From: Spirochaetaceae bacterium
GTDB taxonomy: Bacteria > Spirochaetota > Spirochaetia > Treponematales > Breznakiellaceae
Assembly (NCBI GenBank): GCA_031278935.1
Contig: JAITJK010000145.1
Location: forward strand, 1 to 10,743
DNA length: 10,743 nt
Direction: 5' to 3'
Under the pieces are notes generated by a model. That model saw only the letters and a list, made by a program, of their open reading frames with translations, ran no database searches and was not told the origin of the DNA. Shown here piece by piece: positions 6,393-10,743 of this stretch (the first letter of the stretch is position 1; each line of letters begins with the position of its first letter). The position numbers were made by a program, and so were the translations under genes.

Positions 6393-6528
6393 GAGCCGAA
6401 ACCTGATACCCCTTGCCTTGCTTGCGGGGGCGGTTGTTTGTATTATCGCTGGTATTGTCCGTAAGGATATGGCGGCGGTATTCAGAAAGGCGGTTTTTGT
6501 CTGCCTGGAGTGTATAGGCATTGGGTAA
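6382..6528 (+). CDS. Small membrane protein with C-terminal CXXC, CD1871A-like family
   Basis: A 48-residue frame starts at ATG 6382 and ends at TAA 6526-6528. One hydrophobic segment (about residues 8-26) is followed by a basic, amphipathic stretch and the C-terminus KAVFVCLECIGIG, with Cys41 and Cys44. This matches my recollection of the CD1871A family of CXXC-motif proteins, whose members end almost identically in CLECIGIG. The pairing with a membrane 4Fe-4S protein and a TlpA-type thioredoxin supports it, since the cysteine pair could relay electrons between them; that role is inferred. The stop overlaps the TTG start of the next gene by 8 bp. No Shine-Dalgarno precedes the ATG, and a candidate promoter lies directly upstream. 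A weak point is the lack of independent codon evidence in so short a frame. Confidence 0.85.
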   Translation: MDVKSRNLIPLALLAGAVVCIIAGIVRKDMAAVFRKAVFVCLECIGIG

Positions 6529-7384
6529 ACGAAAGCTGATTCAGTGGCTGTCCCTGGGGCTGTGCAATGGAGAGGTGCGCAATTTCGAGACCGGTTCCCT
6601 CTCTAGGAGCCCCTTGAAAAACCTCTGCGTCCCAGGGTTGAATTGCTATTCCTGTCCGGGGGCCCTCGCCGCCTGTCCAGTGGGAGCCTTGCAAAACGCT
6701 CTTTGCGAGGGGCGGATTCCGTTTTTTGTTACCGGCGTACTCTTACTCTTCGCCGTACTCCTGGGCCGAGGGGTCTGCGGTTTTCTTTGTCCTTTCGGCC
6801 TCATCCAGGAGTTGCTTTACAAAATACCCGCTCCCAAGATGCGGAAAAACATCCACACCCAAAAGCTCACGAAGCTTAAATACGCCGTCCTGGTGGTGCT
6901 GGTCATGGGCCTCCCAGGGACCTTCTTTTTCATCCAGGGGTACGGGGAGCCTTTTTTCTGTAAACTGCTGTGTCCTGCAGGAACCCTGGAAGCGGGCCTT
7001 CCCCTCACGCTGGCGAATGCGGCCTTGCGGGACCGTATAGGAGGGCTCTTTTTCTGGAAGCTCACCCTGCTTATCGCGGTGTTGGCCCTCTCGGTTGGAG
7101 TATTCCGTCCCTTTTGCCGCTTCCTCTGTCCTTTGGGGGCCCTATACGGCTTTTTTAACCGCTATGCCCTTGGGGGAATTCACCTTGATGAGAGGCGTTG
7201 CACCCATTGCGGGACCTGTACCCGAACCTGTACCATGGATACCCGGCGGGTCAATGACCGGGAATGTATCCGCTGCGGCGCGTGCCGGAAGGTTTGCCCG
7301 GCGGGGGCCATAAGGGTCCATGGACCCCAACAATTGTTCTTTAGGTTACAAAAAGGTCAAAAGTGTGCAAGGAGTTCTCCATGA
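6521..7384 (+). CDS. Membrane-bound 4Fe-4S polyferredoxin, NapH type
   Basis: This is a 287-residue integral-membrane iron-sulfur protein. The N-terminal part has CVPGLNCYSCPGAL (Cys36, 42, 45) and Cys52-Pro. Three C-x3-C-P motifs follow at 86-90, 147-151 and 199-203, as in NapH/YccM-type proteins. Membrane segments lie near 68-83, 120-138 and 178-195. Residues 227-237 and 249-259 are two classical C-x2-C-x2-C-x3-C ferredoxin motifs for two 4Fe-4S clusters on the cytoplasmic side. The start is TTG 6521: an in-frame stop at 6515-6517 excludes anything upstream, and GGAG lies ten bases before it. It overlaps the 48-residue gene and the TlpA gene (ATGA), so all three should be cotranslated. Expected role: electron transfer from cytoplasmic donors into or across the membrane; the acceptor is inferred to be the neighbouring thiol proteins. 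Confidence 0.92.
   Translation: MGKRKLIQWLSLGLCNGEVRNFETGSLSRSPLKNLCVPGLNCYSCPGALAACPVGALQNALCEGRIPFFVTGVLLLFAVLLGRGVCGFLCPFGLIQELLYKIPAPKMRKNIHTQKLTKLKYAVLVVLVMGLPGTFFFIQGYGEPFFCKLLCPAGTLEAGLPLTLANAALRDRIGGLFFWKLTLLIAVLALSVGVFRPFCRFLCPLGALYGFFNRYALGGIHLDERRCTHCGTCTRTCTMDTRRVNDRECIRCGACRKVCPAGAIRVHGPQQLFFRLQKGQKCARSSP
7369..7374 (+). promoter_or_regulatory. Ribosome binding site of the TlpA-like gene
   Basis: AAGGAG ends six bases before ATG 7381 and lies within the end of the polyferredoxin gene; it decides the start. Confidence 0.75.
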
Positions 7385-7881
7385 ACTATACCAAAAGCCT
7401 CCTATGGGGGGCGATCCTGGCCCTGGTGATTCCGGGCTTGCCGGCGCGGGGGCAGGGAGCGGAACTTACGGCAGGCAAACCGGCTCCGGATTTTACCTTC
7501 ACTTCAGCAGCAGGCAAGTCCACCAGGTTATCCGCCTACCGGGGTAAGCCTGTGGTTCTGCATTTCTGGACCACCTGGTGCGGGCCTTGTATCCGGGAGC
7601 TACCCTTGATTTCCGCCCTGACCACCGCCAAGGCCGAGGAACTTACGGTACTGGCGGTGAACTGTGCAGAAACAGACCGGGAGGTTTCCGCCTTTTTGGG
7701 CCGCTCCCAGCTTGCGCTGAATGTCGTGATGGACCGGGACTACCGGATTGCCCAGCTCTACCGGGTCAACGCCATCCCTCAGACCTATCTTATTGACAAG
7801 GCGGGGATGATCCAGACGGTCCGGGTAGGGGCCTATAGCCGGGTGGAGCTGAACCAGGACATTGCCGCCCTGCTTAACTAA
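7381..7881 (+). CDS. TlpA/ResA-like exported thioredoxin
   Basis: This thiol-disulfide oxidoreductase has 166 residues. The N-terminus (Lys5, then a hydrophobic run to about residue 20, then PARGQGA) is a signal peptide or membrane anchor, so the domain acts outside the cytoplasm; there is no lipobox Cys. The AhpC-TSA/Redoxin-type fold is shown by PAPDFTF at 35-41, the active site WCGPC at 66-70, and the cis-proline IPQT at 132-135. A further Cys95 is not part of the active site. AAGGAG at 7369-7374, six bases before ATG 7381, selects this start over the upstream GTG at 7363. The ATG overlaps the stop of the polyferredoxin gene. Together with the two upstream genes it forms a redox operon in which it is probably the periplasmic partner. 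Client proteins are unknown. Confidence 0.93.
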   Translation: MNYTKSLLWGAILALVIPGLPARGQGAELTAGKPAPDFTFTSAAGKSTRLSAYRGKPVVLHFWTTWCGPCIRELPLISALTTAKAEELTVLAVNCAETDREVSAFLGRSQLALNVVMDRDYRIAQLYRVNAIPQTYLIDKAGMIQTVRVGAYSRVELNQDIAALLN

Positions 7882-7895
7882 GGATCTACCCTAGA

Positions 7896-7960
7896 CCATT
7901 TGTCATGGCCATTTGCCATGGAGGCGTATGGGGGGCCGCGTGGTTAAGGGATACAGGCGC
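7896..7960 (+). repeat. Intergenic repeat, copy R1
   Basis: From 7914 to 7960 about 39 of 46 positions match 9898-9942 with one gap; the shared core is TGGAGGCGTAT and then GGTTA(A)GGGATAC. The left end carries a 13-bp near-perfect tandem duplication (7896-7908 and 7909-7921, one difference); the second copy also has a tandem duplication at the same place. Confidence 0.75.
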
Positions 7961-8015
7961 ACGTCATCCGGCCTGGAAACCGCTGGTTTTAGTGCGAGAA
8001 CCGCAGTGTGCCTCC

Positions 8016-8114
8016 CGTCATTGCAAGGAACCGAGGGACGAAGCCATCTAGATCAGCAGCCCCCATACGCCCACCGCAGGTGCTGGAGTGCTTCGCTTCG
8101 CTGGTAATTCCCAG
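8016..8114. repeat. MITE/REP-like element with imperfect inverted arms
   Basis: The left arm (8016-8053) begins CGTCATTGCAAGG and continues to GACGAAGCCATC. The right arm (8082-8114) reads CTGGAGTGCTTCGCTTCGCT. These resemble the two ends of the GTCATTGCGAG...GAAGCAATC type of intergenic repeat known from many bacteria. The arms are degenerate, so this is a decayed copy. Confidence 0.5.
8059..8080 (-). repeat. Inverted fragment of the R1/R2 repeat
   Basis: CCCCCATACGCC at 8059-8070 is the exact reverse complement of GGCGTATGGGGG in R1 (from 7923). On the minus strand the flank CACCTGC-GTGG matches R2 at 9895-9904 better than R1. It lies between the arms of the MITE-like element. Confidence 0.55.
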
Positions 8115-8123
8115 ATTTTTTTT
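8100..8123 (+). terminator. Weak candidate terminator downstream of the redox operon
   Basis: CTGG and CCAG form a 4-bp stem around TAATTC, followed by a run of eight T. The T-run is good but the stem is short, and it lies about 230 bases after the TlpA stop codon. Confidence 0.3.
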
Positions 8124-8177
8124 CTTCCGGTTGAACTCCTTACCTATCATTAACCGGCTTTGCCCCAAAACACCGGT

Positions 8178-8231
8178 GGCGGGCGCGCCCTATCCCCTAA
8201 CCACTACGGCCAGTCGCGGAATTGAACCCCC
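8178..8231 (-). repeat. Hairpin-type intergenic repeat, copy B
   Basis: It shares the CCGCGACTGGC core and flanks with 4509-4565. Its far end contains the perfect palindrome GGGCGCGCCC (8181-8190), where copy A has a 7-bp stem. The stretch GTGGTTAGGGGATAGGGCGC (minus strand, about 8186-8205) also resembles the right half of R1. Confidence 0.55.
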
Positions 8232-8246
8232 TGGAGGGCCTGGGGG
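8227..8246 (-). terminator. Possible terminator of the lspA operon
   Basis: CCCCC and GGGGG enclose TGGAGGGCCT with two more inner pairs. The hairpin starts three bases after the TAA of the minus-strand 92-residue gene. The tail on that strand is TTCAATT, a weak U-tract. Confidence 0.4.
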
Positions 8247-8248
8247 AC

Positions 8249-8527
8249 TTAGGGGCGTTTTTTCCGGCTGAAAAGGGGGGCGAAATACTTTTCCATGCTG
8301 ACCCGCTTCAAGAGCTGTTTTAGGATAACTCGGTATAGCCCAAAAGAGAGGACCATAGAAGCGAGGAAGATCACCGGAAGCCCCCAGACTTGAACTGACT
8401 CAGGCAACCGGGGCGCAAGCAGCCGGCCGTATAGGAAGAGCAGGGCAACAAAACCAATGACCATGATAAGGACATTCAGCACCGTAGCTCCCAGGATAAA
8501 AAGCAAGGTATTCGTTTTTTTACTCAA
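8249..8527 (-). CDS. Small two-pass membrane protein downstream of lspA
   Basis: This 92-residue protein is of unknown function. It shows two strong hydrophobic segments (about 8-33 and 47-66) joined by a short loop with RLLAPRLPES, and a basic C-terminus (FSRKKRP), which suggests both ends in the cytoplasm. The start is TTG at 8527: an in-frame TGA lies directly upstream, and AGGAGG at 8535-8540 stands seven bases before it, so the rare start codon is well supported. TTGA overlaps the lspA stop, which means translational coupling. Spirochaete genomes often have a small membrane gene next to lspA, and the coupling suggests a role linked to lipoprotein processing or the envelope, but no catalytic motif is visible. 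Confidence 0.8.
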   Translation of the reverse strand: MSKKTNTLLFILGATVLNVLIMVIGFVALLFLYGRLLAPRLPESVQVWGLPVIFLASMVLSFGLYRVILKQLLKRVSMEKYFAPLFSRKKRP

Positions 8528-9060
8528 TCAGAGGCCTCCTTTGCAGATGGTTCGGATTTAGGGCTTATAAGACTGGACAAAAGTAGGATAATACAACACA
8601 CCACCACGCTGGCATCGGCAATGTTAAAGGTCGGCCACCGCTCCATCCCCAGAAACCCGAAAAATTTGACGCTGATAAAGTCTACCACCCCATCAGGCCG
8701 GAAGATCCGGTCCAGAATATTGCCAATGCCGCCTCCCATGATCCCCGCGAACAGCCACCGCTGGAAGGGGGAGAATTCCTGAGACTTGAGGTAATAGCCC
8801 AAGAGTAAGCCCAGGATGATAATAGGCAGCACAATAAACAAGAGGGGCCGCAGGGACTCAGGCAGATTATGTCCCAGACTGAAGGCAATGGCTTTATTCC
8901 GTACATGGATGATCCAAAGCAGGTCGTTGCCGAATACATCGAGAATCCGGTTGTCCGTCCAATGCTTAACAATAAATCCCTTGACCAGTTGATCGAAAAG
9001 AATGATCACCCCGCTCAAGAGGAACGGTAAGACTTTGGTCTTAGTGCTCTGAACGCTCAT
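8524..9060 (-). CDS. lspA: Lipoprotein signal peptidase (signal peptidase II)
   Basis: This inner-membrane aspartic protease cleaves signal peptides of lipid-modified prolipoproteins. It has 178 residues, within the family range of about 160-180. Four membrane segments appear near 10-30, 72-91, 102-115 and 150-165. Family motifs are FDQLVK at 22-27, RNKAIAFSLG at 54-63, GGGIGNILDR at 109-118, VVDFI at 125-129 and FNIADA at 145-150. The catalytic pair would be Asp127 and Asp149. The usual N-x-G-x-A-F motif has Ala for Gly here. ATG 9060 is preceded by GGAGGAG (9064-9070). The gene follows the NIF3-like gene by 12 bp and is coupled to the 92-residue gene. The acidic-polar C-terminal tail (SEPSAKEASD) is not needed for the known fold. 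Confidence 0.95.
   Translation of the reverse strand: MSVQSTKTKVLPFLLSGVIILFDQLVKGFIVKHWTDNRILDVFGNDLLWIIHVRNKAIAFSLGHNLPESLRPLLFIVLPIIILGLLLGYYLKSQEFSPFQRWLFAGIMGGGIGNILDRIFRPDGVVDFISVKFFGFLGMERWPTFNIADASVVVCCIILLLSSLISPKSEPSAKEASD
8535..8540 (-). promoter_or_regulatory. Strong ribosome binding site supporting a TTG start
   Basis: AGGAGG on the minus strand, within the last codons of lspA, lies seven bases before TTG 8527 of the small membrane protein. Confidence 0.75.
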
Positions 9061-9072
9061 GGACTCCTCCCC

Positions 9073-9846
9073 TTATAAACCCGTAGGCAGGTCGATGAAT
9101 TCCGTCTCCAGAGGAAGCGTGAGGGCGCACTGTTCCATGATCTTCCGCACTCCCCAGACCTCGGTGGCGTAATGCCCCCCGGCAATCAGATTGAGCCTCG
9201 ACTCCTGGGCCTCATGGTACACCTGGTGGGAGGCTTCCCCGGTAACGTATAGGTCGAGCCCTTCGGCAATCGCCTGAAGGCTTTCCTTAGCCGCGCCTCC
9301 GGAAATCACGGCGCAGGTCTCGCTTCGGGTTTTCCCAAAGGCATACACCCCCAGGGGCGGTCTATCCATGAAACTGATCCTCCGGGCCGCCTCGTCCACG
9401 GTTAAGGAGGTTGTGAGGGCGCCCTTAAACCCGATTTGCCGGCCATGGTACCAGCCGAAAGGCTCAGGGTTTGCGATGCCTAAGCGTTCCGCTAAGACGC
9501 CGTTGTTCCCCCATTGGGGGTGGGCGTCTAGGGGCAAGTGTACCGCATAGAGGGCGAGGTTGTGGTCCAGCAGGAACTGGATACGGGTTTTCAAAGGTCC
9601 CTGGAGCCGCGACGGCGCGCCCCAGAACAGCCCGTGATGGACGAAAAGCATTCCGGCCCCGGCTGCGGCGGCGCGTTTAAAGGTTTCAAGGCAGGCATCT
9701 ACCGCGAAGGCGATTTTTCCCAGGGCTGTTCCGTCATTATCCACCTGGAGTCCGTTCAAAGAGGCGTCTATGCTGCGGAACCCCTCGATATCCAGGAGGC
9801 TTCGGAAGAACGCATCCAGGGCGCTGGTACTTGTGGGAATGGTCAT
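9073..9846 (-). CDS. DUF34/NIF3-family metal-binding protein
   Basis: This is a cytoplasmic protein of the NIF3/YbgI (DUF34) family, which binds a pair of divalent metal ions and assembles into toroidal hexamers. Its physiological role is not firmly established; GTP cyclohydrolase and metal-insertion roles have been proposed for relatives. With the ATG at 9846 the protein has 257 residues. Metal ligands are visible: HHGLFWG at 70-76, HLPLDAHP at 103-110 with Asp107, and GGHYATEVWG at 223-232 with His225 and Glu229. The N-terminal NGLQV at 31-35 is also typical. An in-frame TTG at 9864 would add six residues; neither start has a convincing Shine-Dalgarno, and ATG is preferred because the family usually begins shortly before the DAFF stretch. 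It lies 12 bp before lspA and is probably cotranscribed. Confidence 0.92.
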   Translation of the reverse strand: MTIPTSTSALDAFFRSLLDIEGFRSIDASLNGLQVDNDGTALGKIAFAVDACLETFKRAAAAGAGMLFVHHGLFWGAPSRLQGPLKTRIQFLLDHNLALYAVHLPLDAHPQWGNNGVLAERLGIANPEPFGWYHGRQIGFKGALTTSLTVDEAARRISFMDRPPLGVYAFGKTRSETCAVISGGAAKESLQAIAEGLDLYVTGEASHQVYHEAQESRLNLIAGGHYATEVWGVRKIMEQCALTLPLETEFIDLPTGL

Positions 9847-9882
9847 AAAGGCACTATACACCAAGCCCCGCCCAATTCCAAG

Positions 9883-9942
9883 CCACCTGCCGCCACCTGC
9901 CGTGGAGGCGTATTGGGGACTGCGCGGTTAGGGATACGGGCG
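9883..9942 (+). repeat. Intergenic repeat, copy R2
   Basis: It matches R1 (7896-7960) in the same orientation, with mainly transition differences. Its left end has two perfect tandem copies of GCCACCTGCC (9882-9891 and 9892-9901), in the place where R1 has a 13-bp tandem duplication. CGTAT (9909-9913) and ATACG (9934-9938) are inverted within it. A further stretch inverted to its right half, TATCCCTTAACC, is at 9992-10003, over the end of the CBS gene. Confidence 0.7.
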
Positions 9943-9987
9943 TAGATTACTTCACTTCCCGCGCCATGACGGCAGATGCGTAGGTCC

Positions 9988-10743
9988 TTATCCCTTAACC
10001 CCGGCGGACAGGGTAACCGAAAGCTCCAGCACCCGGTGATGCACCACCTTGGACACCGTGATAAGGAGGTCCTGCATCCGGCAGGAGTCCCCTTCCCGAG
10101 GAACGCCACCAAATTGCTCGATCACCCAGTTCCCCACCGTGGTGTACCGGTGATAGGGGTCCTCTCCCTCTTGAGGCCCCGACGAGGCCGAACCCGGGAG
10201 GCCGAAGAAGTCCCACAGGGTCTCAAGACCCGTACTGCCCAAAACTGTATAGGTCCGGGAATTCACCGCGCTTATGGGCTTGACCACCTCGTCGTGTTCA
10301 TCCCAAATCTCTCCCACCAACTCTTCGATAATATCTTCTATAGTAATAATCCCCATGGTTCCCCCGAATTCGTCCACCACCACGGCCATGTGGGACTTTT
10401 TCGATTGCAGAGTTTTAAGGAGCTTGGCGATTTTCATGGATTGGGTGATAAACACCACGGGCTTTATGATGCTTTCGGGCGGCTGCTTTTGACCGATAAC
10501 CAGATGATGAAAATCCTTTAAAAGCATCACCCCGATGATCTTGTCTACCGAATCCTGGTACACCGGCAGCCGGGAATAACCGGTCTGGCAGAAGATCCGG
10601 TCAATATCCGCCACCGATTCCCCCAGGGACACCGCAACCACGTCAACCCGGGGCGTAACAATCGCGTGGGCCCTAAGATCGTCAAACTCAATGGCCTTGA
10701 GGATCATGGTCTCTTCCCTGGCGTTGATGCCCCCTTCCTGGCG
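9988..10743 (-). CDS. CBS-domain/CorC-HlyC-type membrane protein, C-terminal part
   Basis: This is the cytoplasmic half of a hemolysin-C/CorC-family protein; the membrane domain (DUF21/CNNM-like) would lie beyond the right edge. The frame is open to the edge and its first visible codons (about RQEGGINAREET) fit the linker that precedes the CBS pair, so the ATG at 10707 is an internal Met. About 251 residues are visible: the linker ending in VTPRVD, CBS 1 with YSRLPVY and IIGVMLLKDF, CBS 2 with HMAVVVDEFGGTMGIITIED, then the CorC/HlyC transporter-associated domain with YTVLGST, YTTVGNWV and FGGVPREGD. CBS pairs usually sense adenosine nucleotides, and relatives have been linked to magnesium or cobalt efflux; true haemolytic activity is doubtful. 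The last codons overlap a repeat-like stretch. The gap to the NIF3-like gene is about 140 bases and holds R2. Confidence 0.93.
   Translation of the reverse strand, partial: RQEGGINAREETMILKAIEFDDLRAHAIVTPRVDVVAVSLGESVADIDRIFCQTGYSRLPVYQDSVDKIIGVMLLKDFHHLVIGQKQPPESIIKPVVFITQSMKIAKLLKTLQSKKSHMAVVVDEFGGTMGIITIEDIIEELVGEIWDEHDEVVKPISAVNSRTYTVLGSTGLETLWDFFGLPGSASSGPQEGEDPYHRYTTVGNWVIEQFGGVPREGDSCRMQDLLITVSKVVHHRVLELSVTLSAGVKG

Larger units (their letters stand above)
7882..8248. other. Gene-free convergent region made of repeat fragments
   Basis: No credible gene is present in these roughly 370 bases; the open frames here have no family features and no ribosome binding sites. The region contains in order a full copy of an intergenic repeat (7896-7960), a left arm resembling the widespread GTCATTGC...GAAGC repeat (8016-8053), an inverted fragment of the first repeat (8059-8080), an imperfect right arm (8082-8114), a run of eight T (8116-8123) and a hairpin-type repeat (8178-8231). 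Confidence 0.7.

Noticed and set aside
8209..8231. T-arm-like GGTTCAATTCC on the minus strand, possible tRNA 3' end or attachment site
   Set aside because: The flanking 5-bp T-stem does not pair fully and no acceptor or anticodon arms are found; it is better explained as part of the repeat shared with 4509-4565.
9976..10521. A 181-residue plus-strand open frame opposite the CBS protein
   Set aside because: It is antisense to a clear CBS/CorC protein, is rich in Arg, His and Pro as expected of a GC-rich shadow frame, and has no recognisable domain.
1..10743. CRISPR array, insertion sequence, prophage or toxin-antitoxin genes
   Set aside because: No regularly spaced repeats, transposase, integrase or phage-type proteins are visible on either strand.

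Overview
The window looks like a chromosomal segment of a GC-rich, Gram-negative-type bacterium. The gene content and the style of the LspA and 4Fe-4S proteins suggest a spirochaete close to Treponema (termite-gut type). That assignment is an inference from recognising protein families; there is no rRNA or other phylogenetic marker here. Coding is dense and mostly ordinary. The unusual material lies in a small redox cassette, in two regulatory spots, and in the intergenic spaces, which carry degenerate repeats.

Layout. (1) Positions 1-4413, plus strand: five genes of a peptide/nickel/opine-class (cluster 5) ABC importer. These are a solute-binding protein cut by the left edge, two permeases and two different ATPases, tightly spaced or overlapping, so one operon. 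(2) 4414-4594: convergent intergenic region with a hairpin-bearing repeat copy. (3) 4595-6253, minus strand: metA (homoserine O-acyltransferase, predicted acetyl-type) followed by deoD (purine nucleoside phosphorylase), separated by a short gap holding a perfect hairpin. (4) 6254-6381: divergent promoter region. (5) 6382-7881, plus strand: a three-gene redox operon made of a 48-residue membrane peptide ending in a Cys-Leu-Glu-Cys motif, a membrane polyferredoxin of NapH type, and an exported TlpA-like thioredoxin. (6) 7882-8248: about 370 bp without a gene, built largely from repeat fragments. (7) 8249-9846, minus strand: a DUF34/NIF3 metal-binding protein, then lspA (signal peptidase II), then a 92-residue membrane protein. 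(8) 9847-9987: a second good copy of the intergenic repeat. (9) 9988-10743, minus strand: the C-terminal part of a CBS/CorC-domain (hemolysin-like) membrane protein, cut by the right edge.

How the genes work together. The importer would bring in a small peptide, a metal or a metal-chelate complex. metA starts methionine synthesis from homoserine, and deoD salvages purine nucleosides. The redox trio has the parts to pass electrons from cytoplasmic ferredoxin-type centres across the membrane to a periplasmic thiol-disulfide protein; I regard it as the most interesting system in the window. lspA serves lipoprotein maturation. Two intergenic repeat types recur: a roughly 60-bp element at 7896-7960 and 9883-9942, and a roughly 55-bp hairpin element at 4509-4565 and 8178-8231.
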